A DNA stretch of 23,676 nucleotides from the NCBI GenBank assembly GCA_902566925.1, contig CACFKO010000012.1, positions 1 to 23,676 on the forward strand, written 5' to 3'. The position numbers and the translations under genes are program-made. Positions 1 to 7,410 of this stretch are shown piece after piece. Every line of letters begins with the position of its first letter. Within the stretch, counting starts at the first letter, position 1. The notes beneath the pieces are model-generated. The model worked only from the letters and a program-made list of their open reading frames with translations, was not told the DNA's origin and did no database searches. This DNA is from an uncultured Pelagibacteraceae bacterium. GTDB taxonomy: Bacteria; Pseudomonadota; Alphaproteobacteria; Pelagibacterales; Pelagibacteraceae.

Positions 1-1
1 G

Positions 2-106
2 GATAAACACTATCCAGATTTGTGTTTGGCCATTGGACTAGGTTTCATTGGTTTCAAACTTTTTGAATCAACCCTTCCAACATACGAGAAATATGTACGA
101 AACTGA
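2..106 (+). CDS. C-terminal end of an upstream gene (partial), possible small membrane protein
   Basis: An open frame enters from the left edge and ends at a TGA at 104-106, giving 34 residues. It contains a hydrophobic run (LCLAIGLGFIGFKLF) followed by a short polar tail ending YEKYVRN, which would suit the last membrane segment of a small protein. It overlaps the next gene's ATG by 14 bases, the same style of overlap seen elsewhere in the window. No family is recognised, and with so little sequence it could be a chance open frame. Confidence 0.35.
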   Translation, partial: DKHYPDLCLAIGLGFIGFKLFESTLPTYEKYVRN

Positions 107-491
107 TACTTACGAATTTTATTTCAATAGTGGTAACAAGATTGCTAGAATTGAGATAGGCCAAAATGGAGAACTTTCCTTGACAGATGTTCTTCGTGCA
201 GTTCAAGATATTTTAGTTGCAGGTGGTTTCACTTATGTAGATGAAGTACGAGCGGTAAACTATGGTGAAAGAGAAAACAAAATATTTTCCTCAAATCCAG
301 AAGATTCAATGTGGACTGAAGAGATTGATGTGCCAGTTCCAGAAGATGATGGATTTAAACGAATGGCCTATGAGACAATACAGAATGCGAATGCACAAAC
401 GAATACTGATGATTTGGGTTTTTCTGTAGTTTTAAATTCTGAAGGTGAAACTGAAGAACCTACTGCTAATGTTTTTGAAAATCAATATTAA
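93..491 (+). CDS. Hypothetical phage protein, 132 aa
   Basis: I do not recognise this protein. It is acidic, begins MYETDTYEFYFNSGNKIARIEI and has a disordered, Asp/Glu/Asn-rich C-terminal half. The first part looks like alternating beta strand and a helix (residues about 10-45), and no catalytic motif is visible. I chose the ATG at 93, preceded by GAGAAAT, over the TTG at 48 because the TTG has no ribosome binding site and would lengthen the overlap with the upstream frame. It ends 8 bases before the glycosyltransferase gene, so the two are probably co-transcribed. Confidence 0.7.
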   Translation: MYETDTYEFYFNSGNKIARIEIGQNGELSLTDVLRAVQDILVAGGFTYVDEVRAVNYGERENKIFSSNPEDSMWTEEIDVPVPEDDGFKRMAYETIQNANAQTNTDDLGFSVVLNSEGETEEPTANVFENQY

Positions 492-499
492 GGGAGTCA

Positions 500-1456
500 A
501 TGGAAATTGAAATTAAAATTGAAGAACTACGAAAGAAAAAGATTTTCGTAGCAACACCAATGTATGGTGGCCAATGCTGTGGTATGTACACGAAATCTAC
601 AGCAGACCTTGCAACTATTTCGACTCAGTACGGAATGGATGTAAGGTTTTTCTATTTGTTTAACGAGAGTCTTATCACACGTGCAAGAAACTATCTTGTC
701 GATGAGTTTTTGAGAAGTCCTTACACTCATCTGATGTTCATTGATTCAGATATTCATTTCAATCCAAATGACGTTTTGACTTTAGCAGCACTTGATAAAC
801 CTATCATTGGTGCACCCTATCCTAAAAAAGTTATTGCTTGGGAGAAGGTAAGAAACGCAGTTGATGCTGGATTGGCTGATGATGATCCTATTAGACTTGA
901 AGAGTTTACTGGTGACTTTGTTTTTAATCCAGTTGCTGGAACACAAGAAATTAAAGTATCAGAACCAGTTGAAGTCTTAGAAATTGGTACAGGGTTTATG
1001 CTAGTTGCTAGAGAAGTTTTTGAAAAATTCAGAGATGCTTATCCTCAATTCTCTTACAAACCAGACCATAATCGTTCAGAAAATTTTGATGGGTCAAGAT
1101 ACATTCATGCATTTTTTGATACTGTCATTGACTCTGAGGCTTTCGCTGGAGAAGGTTCTAGTGGAAGTGATCGTTATCTTTCAGAAGATTATATGTTCTG
1201 TCAGTTCACTCGCAAGATTGGTATTTCAACTTGGTTGTGTCCTTGGATGAAACTTGGTCACGTTGGTTCTTACGTTTTCAATGGAACTTTACCAGCACTT
1301 GGTAATCTTGATTTTGCTGCTCATGGTAATGATATGGTAACTAGACCACACAACATTACTGAAGAAGAAGAGAAAGAAGCTGAAAAGTCATCTGGTAAAA
1401 AACTAAGTCGTATGGAACGAAGACAACAAGCGAGAAAGAATAGAAAGAAAAAATAA
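500..1456 (+). CDS. GT-A fold glycosyltransferase-like protein
   Basis: A 318-residue protein with the layout of a nucleotide-sugar-dependent GT-A glycosyltransferase. It opens with a beta strand and loop (KIFVATPMYGG, residues 14-24). The segment SLITRARNYLVDEF (58-70) follows, then a hydrophobic strand running into a DxD motif (FIDSDIHF, Asp82 and Asp84), the usual metal and sugar-nucleotide site. SEDYMFC near residue 229 and LGHVGS near 253 resemble the later acid and His positions of such enzymes. The C-terminus is a strongly basic tail (RMERRQQARKNRKKK). The start has a good AAGGGAG site at 489-495. Its stop overlaps the next ATG (TAATG). Similar genes occur in marine T4-like phages. The acceptor (virion protein, DNA or host glycan) cannot be told. 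Confidence 0.75.
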   Translation: MEIEIKIEELRKKKIFVATPMYGGQCCGMYTKSTADLATISTQYGMDVRFFYLFNESLITRARNYLVDEFLRSPYTHLMFIDSDIHFNPNDVLTLAALDKPIIGAPYPKKVIAWEKVRNAVDAGLADDDPIRLEEFTGDFVFNPVAGTQEIKVSEPVEVLEIGTGFMLVAREVFEKFRDAYPQFSYKPDHNRSENFDGSRYIHAFFDTVIDSEAFAGEGSSGSDRYLSEDYMFCQFTRKIGISTWLCPWMKLGHVGSYVFNGTLPALGNLDFAAHGNDMVTRPHNITEEEEKEAEKSSGKKLSRMERRQQARKNRKKK

Positions 1457-2079
1457 TGAGTGGTTTTAAAATTCCATGGCTAGAAATAGATCTTCCAAAA
1501 GAATCAATTGATTTTTTGTGGGATACTATTTCTGATACAGATAGTCACACAGATGCAAGAAAGGGGTTAGCTGGAAATATTTCAAAAAGTAATTTCATGC
1601 CAGATAAAGATGATTGGTTTTTTAAAAATTCGTTGGAAGGGTGGAGTAACACCATGTTTTTTAAAGATTGGTCTAATTATTATTCTGTTCATGTTTCAAA
1701 AATAACTCCAGCTCCAAAATTTAAGTTGAATGGTTTTTGGGTAAATTATCAGAAACAATATGAATTTAATCCGCCCCACACTCACTCATCAGAGTATTCT
1801 TTTGTCGTGTTTATGAAAATACCTACTCATTGGAAAGAACAACATGAACTACCAATGTGTGTAAATTCTCGCACACCTTGTGCGGGAGATTTTTCATTTC
1901 TTTTTTCAGACACGATGCATCATGGTGTTGTTAAATCACATACGATCAAACTTTCACCAGAATACGAGGGAAAAATGTTATTTTTTCCTTCTGATTTAAC
2001 GCACCAAGTGTATCCCTTTTATGGAACAGAAGAAGAAAGAATAACGATAAGTGGAAATATAGAAAAAATAAGTGGTTGA
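1456..2079 (+). CDS. 2OG-Fe(II) oxygenase-like protein (paralogue 1 of 7)
   Basis: A 207-residue protein with the core signature of the phage 2OG-Fe(II) oxygenase-like family. An HxH pair (His108-Thr-His110) follows NPP and leads into a hydrophobic strand (FVVFMKIP). A distal His183 lies in FFPSDLTHQVYPF, and Arg195 in EERITISGN would bind the 2-oxoglutarate carboxylate. It is the most divergent of the seven copies here and lacks the NWYVxAPWAQL start shared by the tandem copies. It starts inside the stop codon of the glycosyltransferase gene (TAATG), so translation is probably coupled. The substrate is unknown. It ends just after the -35 element of the gp45 promoter begins. Confidence 0.7.
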   Translation: MSGFKIPWLEIDLPKESIDFLWDTISDTDSHTDARKGLAGNISKSNFMPDKDDWFFKNSLEGWSNTMFFKDWSNYYSVHVSKITPAPKFKLNGFWVNYQKQYEFNPPHTHSSEYSFVVFMKIPTHWKEQHELPMCVNSRTPCAGDFSFLFSDTMHHGVVKSHTIKLSPEYEGKMLFFPSDLTHQVYPFYGTEEERITISGNIEKISG

Positions 2080-2103
2080 CATTTTGCTATATTATGATAT
2101 AAT
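2076..2103 (+). promoter_or_regulatory. Sigma70-type promoter for the sliding clamp gene
   Basis: TTGACA (2076-2081), a 16-base spacer and TATAAT (2098-2103), with an extended -10 TGA immediately upstream. The -35 overlaps the stop of the preceding gene. The expected start is near 2110, giving a leader of about 21 bases that carries GGAG (2121-2124) before the ATG at 2131. Confidence 0.85.
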
Positions 2104-2130
2104 GATTATACAAACTAAATGGAGTATATT

Positions 2131-2787
2131 ATGAAATTAAGTGAACAGACTATTGCCTTATTGAAAAACTTTTCTGGAATAAACCAGAATATTCAATTTA
2201 GGGCTGGTAATAAAATACAAAGTATTTCTGCACAAAAGAATATTCTTGTGTCTGCAGAAGTACCAGAGTCATTTCCAAGTGACTTTGCAATTTATGATTT
2301 GAACAAACTTCTTGGAGTGATGTCTCTGTTTCAAGATCCAGATTTAGAAATTGGAGACAAGACCATGAAGATTGGCGGAAAGGTAGATTATATGTTTGCC
2401 GATCCAGCAATGATCGTTTCACCACCAGAGAAAGATCTGGCTTTTCCAGATCCAGAAGTTTCCTTTACTTTGAGTAAGGGTGATTTTTCTCAAGTAACGA
2501 AGGCGGCTGCTGTTCTTGGTCTTCCTCATATTTGTGTGGAAGGTAAAGATGGTAAATTAAATCTTGTTGCCACAGATGTCAACAATTCATCTTCGGATGA
2601 GTTTAAAACTGAGCTTGGTGAAACGAGTAATACTTTCAATATGATTTTCAAGATAGAAAATCTTAAATTATTTTCTGGTGATTACAATGTCGAGATTACT
2701 TCAAAGGGTATCTCAAAATTTTCCCATACTTCCACTAACCTTCAATATTTTATCGCAACTGAATCTGATTCAACATTTGGAGGCTAA
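2131..2787 (+). CDS. 45: Sliding clamp, DNA polymerase processivity factor gp45
   Basis: The 218-residue product aligns with T4 gp45 from its first residue (MKLSEQTIALLKNF against T4 MKLSKDTTALLKNF). It also keeps AIYDLNKLLGVMSLF, the ADPAMIVSPP region and a C-terminal YFIATESDST like T4 VVALEADST. gp45 forms a trimeric ring that tethers the polymerase to DNA and in T4 also activates late transcription. I chose the ATG at 2131 because it matches the T4 start and sits 6 bases after GGAG. The ATG at 2119 would add four residues without a ribosome binding site. The gene has its own strong promoter and its stop overlaps the gp44 start (TAATG). Confidence 0.95.
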   Translation: MKLSEQTIALLKNFSGINQNIQFRAGNKIQSISAQKNILVSAEVPESFPSDFAIYDLNKLLGVMSLFQDPDLEIGDKTMKIGGKVDYMFADPAMIVSPPEKDLAFPDPEVSFTLSKGDFSQVTKAAAVLGLPHICVEGKDGKLNLVATDVNNSSSDEFKTELGETSNTFNMIFKIENLKLFSGDYNVEITSKGISKFSHTSTNLQYFIATESDSTFGG

Positions 2788-3731
2788 TGCAACGAGATGA
2801 TTTTTTGTGGGTAGAAAAATATCGCCCACACAGAATTAGTGATTGTGTCCTGCCCAGTGATCTTCAAGAGCCTTTCTCTGAATATGTAGAGCAAGGTAAA
2901 GTTCCAAACTTAATTTTAACTGGTGGCCCTGGCAGTGGTAAGACTACTGTTGCTAGAGCTCTTTGTGAAGAAGTCGGTCTTGACTATTTGATGGTCAATG
3001 GTTCCGATGAGGGTAGAAACATAGATACTGTAAGAACTACTTTAACTCAATTTTGTAGTTCGGTTTCTATGACTGGCAAACGTAAAGCCATCATAATGGA
3101 CGAGGCCGACTACATGAATCCAGATTCCGTCCAACCAGCATTGAGAGGTTTCATTGAACGATTTGGAAATAATGTCTCTTTTATTTTTACTTGTAATTAT
3201 CGTAGTCGTATTATTGATCCCATCCATTCCCGTTGTGCTGTCTTTGATTTTGTAATTCCAAATAATGAGAAACCAAAGATCGCTGAGAACTATCTTAAAC
3301 TTTGTGAAGGTATTCTTAAAATTGAAAATGTAAAGTTTGAACGTAAAGTTTTGATAGAACTCATTATGAAATACTTTCCAGATTTTCGGAGAGTACTGAA
3401 TGAGTTACAAAGATATTCTGTTTCGGGTGTAATTGATACTGGCATACTCACTAATCTAAATGAAGTTAATCTTACAGAACTTGTCGGTGGCTTGAAAGGT
3501 AAAAAGTTTTCTGAGGTTCGTAAGTGGGTAAACCAGAACATGGATCAAGATACTGCGAAGCTGTTTCGTAAGTTATATGATAATTTCAATCAACATCTTA
3601 AACCTCAGTCTGTTCCTCAGGCTGTGTTAATCATTGCTGACTACCAGTATAAGTCGGCATTCGTGGCAGACCAAGAAATCAATATGGTGGCTTGTCTGAC
3701 CGAAATTATGGTCGAGTGTGAATTCAAATAG
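2787..3731 (+). CDS. 44: Clamp loader large subunit gp44 (AAA+ ATPase)
   Basis: A 314-residue AAA+ ATPase of the clamp-loader class. It has Walker A (GGPGSGKTT, residues 46-54), Walker B (IIMDEADYM, with DEAD at 105-108), sensor-1-like FIFTCNYRSRI (132-142) and the SRC motif (148-150) that contacts DNA and the neighbouring subunit. A helical C-terminal collar domain follows. The length and the opening VEKYRPHRISD are typical of gp44/RFC small subunits. It works with gp62 to open and load the gp45 ring. It is translationally coupled to gp45. Its usual downstream neighbour gp62 is displaced about 4.4 kb by the cassette at 3736-8095. Confidence 0.95.
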   Translation: MQRDDFLWVEKYRPHRISDCVLPSDLQEPFSEYVEQGKVPNLILTGGPGSGKTTVARALCEEVGLDYLMVNGSDEGRNIDTVRTTLTQFCSSVSMTGKRKAIIMDEADYMNPDSVQPALRGFIERFGNNVSFIFTCNYRSRIIDPIHSRCAVFDFVIPNNEKPKIAENYLKLCEGILKIENVKFERKVLIELIMKYFPDFRRVLNELQRYSVSGVIDTGILTNLNEVNLTELVGGLKGKKFSEVRKWVNQNMDQDTAKLFRKLYDNFNQHLKPQSVPQAVLIIADYQYKSAFVADQEINMVACLTEIMVECEFK

Positions 3732-3735
3732 GCAC

Positions 3736-3763
3736 TTGACAAATCGTATATATATGGTATACT
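3736..3763 (+). promoter_or_regulatory. Sigma70-type promoter of the modification cassette
   Basis: TTGACA (3736-3741), a 16-base spacer ending in the extended TGG, and TATACT (3758-3763). It starts four bases after the gp44 stop. Transcription would begin near 3770, leaving a leader of about 118 bases before the ATG at 3888. Confidence 0.8.
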
Positions 3764-3790
3764 GTTAGTATAAACAATAGTTAAGGTAGC

Positions 3791-3818
3791 GGGAACAAGA
3801 ACAATTCTGTTCACTCCC
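3791..3818 (+). promoter_or_regulatory. Stem-loop in the leader of the modification cassette
   Basis: GAACA (3799-3803) pairs with TGTTC (3808-3812) around the loop ATTC. An outer GGGA/TCCC pairing (3791-3794 with 3815-3818) flanks a small internal loop. It lies in the transcribed leader just before a short upstream ORF. There is no T-run after it, so it is more likely a leader structure than a terminator. Confidence 0.45.
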
Positions 3819-3829
3819 ATATTGTAGAA

Positions 3830-3895
3830 ATGGCCGAAACCATGACTACTTTGTATCTTAACACCGCCCCGAAAGCGAAAGGTAACTATGGCTGA
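3830..3895 (+). CDS. Possible leader peptide, 21 aa, upstream of the DUF262-HNH gene
   Basis: ATG at 3830 opens a 21-residue frame (MAETMTTLYLNTAPKAKG, then NYG) ending at a TGA at 3893-3895, which overlaps the start region of the next gene (ATG at 3888). Its position between a hairpin and the cassette's first gene would suit translational coupling or attenuation. There is no clear Shine-Dalgarno sequence before it, and the frame is short enough to be chance. Confidence 0.3.
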   Translation: MAETMTTLYLNTAPKAKGNYG

Positions 3896-5282
3896 GAAAC
3901 AGCACAAAACAGAACTGTTTGAATTATATACTCAAGAAATTCGAGAGTTCCTAAAAGAATACATTCATATTGACTGCCAGCCGGTCGGTCAAAGACTTCC
4001 AGTTAGTTCCCAAAACAATTCAAAAGAAGCTGGTATCATTCAGAGTATATTCGATGGAGAGTCCATTGGAATGATAACTCTAATGATAATTGACAGTAAA
4101 GCAAATCGAAAACAACGCCGTGATTTTATGCGGACTTTTGAAAAAGAGTCCGTTGATGGTGGTCATCGTAAACGTGCGATATATGCGTACTATACTGGTG
4201 AATTCAAAGTGGACGGCAAATACTACAATGATTTGTCTAAAGAAGAACAAGAGAAGTTTCTTGAATTTCCATTGTCGTTTACTTGTTATACGAGCATGGA
4301 CAATGACAGAAAAGGTCGCATCTTTCGTAACCTTAACAAGACTACTGATGTCAATTTCATTGAGATGTTAAATTCTTATGGTGATATCACAATAGCGAAC
4401 TATGTACGAGAAAAGGTTCGGTTCGTTGACCAAATTAACAATGCGTATCATGAATTGTTTAATTTTCACTATACACCAAGTAAAGAAGTAGTTTATGAAT
4501 ATCTTAGCTTTGACAATGATCGTTTGAAGCAAGATCATCTATTTGCCCGTATCGTACATCGTTATGTTAAGTTTCCAGATCAACTTCTTGGTGGGTCATC
4601 AGATGATCAATTAGAGACAATGTATAAAGAAGAAGATCTTAACATAGATCCAAAAACCAATACCAAGATTGATCGTCATCTGGACTTTCTCAGAATGATG
4701 GCGGATATGTCCAAGAATTATAATAAGAGGGGATTGACCCTACATGATTTTAAAATCTTGAGTGCTCTTCATCTTTATCTTGTAGATACTTACAAGGTTT
4801 TCAATGTCAAAGATGCTCTAAACCTTTTTAAAACTTATTCAACAGCGGATGTGGAATTGAAAAAAGGTACAGACAAAAATGGTAAGTATTCAAAAGATGT
4901 TCATAAAGCTTCTGGATATGCTGTCAATCTCATGTACACAAGATATATCAATGCTCCTCAACATGAAACCAAGACTGCAGAAGCTTTTAGTTATCTGTTA
5001 AGAGAAATGGGTGATGTTGAAAAGTTTCTTGATATTAAAGATCCTGTTAAAAGTTTCTCATTTAGTCAAAGACAAGCAAAACTCGCAGAACAAGGTTATG
5101 TTTGTGCAATTGATGGTAAAGATTTGACGATGGAAGAAGCACATGCTGCTCACATCGTGGCCCACTCCAAAGGTGGAAAAACTGTCTATAGTAACCTCGC
5201 CATGGTTCGAGCTTGTTACAATATAGACATGGGCACCATGAACTTAAATGAGTACAAAGAAACTTTACCGAAAGCTGCTTAA
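3888..5282 (+). CDS. DUF262-HNH protein, GmrSD-like nuclease candidate
   Basis: The 464-residue product has two recognisable parts. The N-terminal part resembles DUF262: IIQSIFDGESIGMITLMII (about 50-68), then DGGHRKRAIYAYYTGEF (90-106), equivalent to the family's DGQQR motif, then RIFRNLNKTTDVNFIEML as in other DUF262 proteins. The C-terminus (from about Cys406) is an HNH nuclease-like module with HIVAHSKGGKT (His422, His426), SNLAMV (Asn436) and CYN (Cys443, Asn445). DUF262 with a nuclease domain is the architecture of GmrSD-type enzymes that cut modified DNA. Whether this one cuts unmodified host DNA, rival phages or a homing site is open. AAAGG precedes the ATG. Its stop overlaps the next start (TAATG), so it heads a four-gene operon. 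Confidence 0.75.
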   Translation: MAEKQHKTELFELYTQEIREFLKEYIHIDCQPVGQRLPVSSQNNSKEAGIIQSIFDGESIGMITLMIIDSKANRKQRRDFMRTFEKESVDGGHRKRAIYAYYTGEFKVDGKYYNDLSKEEQEKFLEFPLSFTCYTSMDNDRKGRIFRNLNKTTDVNFIEMLNSYGDITIANYVREKVRFVDQINNAYHELFNFHYTPSKEVVYEYLSFDNDRLKQDHLFARIVHRYVKFPDQLLGGSSDDQLETMYKEEDLNIDPKTNTKIDRHLDFLRMMADMSKNYNKRGLTLHDFKILSALHLYLVDTYKVFNVKDALNLFKTYSTADVELKKGTDKNGKYSKDVHKASGYAVNLMYTRYINAPQHETKTAEAFSYLLREMGDVEKFLDIKDPVKSFSFSQRQAKLAEQGYVCAIDGKDLTMEEAHAAHIVAHSKGGKTVYSNLAMVRACYNIDMGTMNLNEYKETLPKAA

Positions 5283-6127
5283 TGATTGATACTTTATTAT
5301 GTGATTCTATTGATAATCAAATACCAGCTGAAACCTGTGCAGTGCTGTTGAGTGGGGGTGTAGACTCCCTCTCAGTGGCTCTTGCCGCACACAATGTTGG
5401 TAAGAAGGTTGTGGCCTATAGTTTTCATCTTGAAGGAAACGAATCTTATGATTTCAAAACTGCTCAAAAGTTTTCTGAGCAAATGGGCTGGACATTCAAA
5501 CCAACAATAGTTCCTACAGATAATCTAGAACAAGATTGGCACACACTTGTCAAGATGGGTTGTAAAAAGAAAACTCATTTTGAATGTGTGTTTCCATTTC
5601 TATATGTCTATCCAAATATTACCGAAGAGTATATCCTAACTGGCTGGGGTGCCGATGGTTATTTTGGTGTAAGTAAAAAAGCTCAGATGAGATATGGTAG
5701 TGAAAAGGGTAAGAAAAGATATCATGAATATTTTAAAAAAAATCCACAAAACATCAAAACATTTGATGAAGCCAGAGACATATATTTTTTACCAGATAAC
5801 TCAGCAGGACTCAAATGGCACAATAAACTTGTGGAAAAATATAACAAAAAACATATAACACCATATCTAGATCCTAAAGTTAAAGATTATTTTTATCAAT
5901 TCAATTGGGAAGAATTAAACAAGCCAGAACAGAAACATCATGTTAGAACTGCATTTCCAGAAATTCAAAATTTTGGAAAAATAAAAAAGCACACCAACCT
6001 ACATCTTGGGGCGGGCGTGGATAAGCTATTTGAATCCTTGCTAAATAATAGTAAGATCAACTTTAATGGAAGAAAACGAATGATGGATGTTTCAAAAGAT
6101 TGGTATGAAAAGGAGTTTGAAAAATGA
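5282..6127 (+). CDS. Asparagine-synthetase-like PP-loop ATP pyrophosphatase
   Basis: A 281-residue protein with the PP-loop SGGVDS (residues 24-29), which binds ATP pyrophosphate. GWGADGYFG (121-129) matches the second signature of the asparagine synthase C-terminal domain (usually GxGxDExFxGY). ITPYLDPKVKDYF near 193-205 resembles that family's RxPfLD segment. The family adenylates a carboxylate and then transfers an amine to it. The N-terminal glutaminase domain of AsnB is absent, so ammonia or another amine would have to be supplied. It is coupled on both sides (TAATG before, ATGA after) to the nuclease and methyltransferase genes, so a nucleic-acid carboxylate substrate is plausible. That is inference. 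QueC- or TilS-like activities are less likely because those hallmarks are not visible. Confidence 0.75.
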   Translation: MIDTLLCDSIDNQIPAETCAVLLSGGVDSLSVALAAHNVGKKVVAYSFHLEGNESYDFKTAQKFSEQMGWTFKPTIVPTDNLEQDWHTLVKMGCKKKTHFECVFPFLYVYPNITEEYILTGWGADGYFGVSKKAQMRYGSEKGKKRYHEYFKKNPQNIKTFDEARDIYFLPDNSAGLKWHNKLVEKYNKKHITPYLDPKVKDYFYQFNWEELNKPEQKHHVRTAFPEIQNFGKIKKHTNLHLGAGVDKLFESLLNNSKINFNGRKRMMDVSKDWYEKEFEK

Positions 6128-7410
6128 AAACAGAAGGCGCAGTTTTATCTTGGTTTGAAGACACTGATTTTTCTCATGTTAAAAAACCAAATGTTAAAAA
6201 CTACAAAGGGACAGCAACAGCTTCAGCAACATTATCTGAAGATTATGTTAAGGATGTAAAAGATGCAGAACCCATTTCTGCAGACTACCAGAAGTATACA
6301 CTACAAGATGTTTACGATGGTGAAGCACAAAACAAGTTCAATGTAATATCTACTTTTGCTGGTGGCGGTGGTTCTTCTACAGGATATCGTTTGGCTGGTG
6401 GTAAGATTTTATGTATCAATGAATTTGTAGAAGAGGCTAGAAATACTTATCATGAAAATTATCCAAACACTCCAATACTTCCAGATGACATAAAAGAACT
6501 TGAAGGAAAACACTTGTTGGAGGCTGCAAATATTGGAGCTGGAGAAGTTGATATCCTAGATGGTTCACCGCCATGTTCTGCTTTCTCTATGGCTGGTTCT
6601 GTAGTACAGGGTGGTGGTCATGGTGTTGGGTTTGGTAAAACTAAAAATTATTCTGATGGTAAAAAGGTAGAAAATATTGAAGATTTATTTTTTGAGTTCA
6701 TTAGAGTTGCGAAAGATATTCAACCTAAAGTCATTGTTGGTGAAAATGTGTCAGGATTGTTAATGGGTGAAGCAAAAAATTATTATTGGAGAATTACAAA
6801 TGCATTTGAAAATATTGGTTACAATGTATCATCAATGTTATTAGATGCATCTCATTATGGAGTACCACAAACAAGAAAGAGAGTTATTTTTATTGCAGTT
6901 CGTGAAGATGTAGCTGATGCGATTGGCCTTACTGCTCTTAACATTGCTAGTATATTTCCAGAAAAGAATAGTGAAGTTGTTACTTGTGGAAATGCATTTA
7001 CCGATTTAGAGTATGATAATAAAGAAATTGACCATTTACTAGAAAGATTCACACACGGCCGTCATTATGAAACTGCAGAAAAAATGCCACTTGATCCTAA
7101 GAAAGTATTAACTGGTTGTGATTATCATCCAAAAGGGCATCACTTTAATATGAAAAGAATTTCAAGATTCAAACCATCTCCTACCATCACAGCTTCTGGT
7201 GGTTGTATTCATTGGACAGAATTACGAAGACTTGCATTATGTGAAACTCGTAGAATAATGTCTTTACCAGAAGATTTCAAACTAACTGGTAAATGGGAGC
7301 AAAAATCTGAACGCATGGGAAGAATGGTGCCACCATTGATGATGAAAGCGATAGCAGATTCAATATACAAGAAAGTACTGAAACCCTATAAGGAGTTGAA
7401 CAATGGCTGA
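6124..7410 (+). CDS. DNA cytosine-C5 methyltransferase with an altered motif X
   Basis: A 428-residue protein carrying the ordered motifs of C5-cytosine methyltransferases: motif I FAGGGGSSTG (78-87), motif IV DGSPPCSAFS with catalytic Cys151, motif VI ENV (207-209), motif VIII QTRKRVIFIA (249-258) and motif IX PSPTITASGG (351-360). Motif X is present but reads ERMGRMVPPLMMKAIADSI (396-414). The near-invariant Asn of GN(S/A)VPP is Arg400 here. That position lies at the cofactor pocket, and the engineered N374K change in M.MpeI, as I recall, allows use of carboxy-SAM. The first 70 residues are an extra N-terminal segment. It overlaps the CmoA-like gene by 8 bases. A plain 5-methylcytosine enzyme remains possible. 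Confidence 0.9.
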   Translation: MKTEGAVLSWFEDTDFSHVKKPNVKNYKGTATASATLSEDYVKDVKDAEPISADYQKYTLQDVYDGEAQNKFNVISTFAGGGGSSTGYRLAGGKILCINEFVEEARNTYHENYPNTPILPDDIKELEGKHLLEAANIGAGEVDILDGSPPCSAFSMAGSVVQGGGHGVGFGKTKNYSDGKKVENIEDLFFEFIRVAKDIQPKVIVGENVSGLLMGEAKNYYWRITNAFENIGYNVSSMLLDASHYGVPQTRKRVIFIAVREDVADAIGLTALNIASIFPEKNSEVVTCGNAFTDLEYDNKEIDHLLERFTHGRHYETAEKMPLDPKKVLTGCDYHPKGHHFNMKRISRFKPSPTITASGGCIHWTELRRLALCETRRIMSLPEDFKLTGKWEQKSERMGRMVPPLMMKAIADSIYKKVLKPYKELNNG

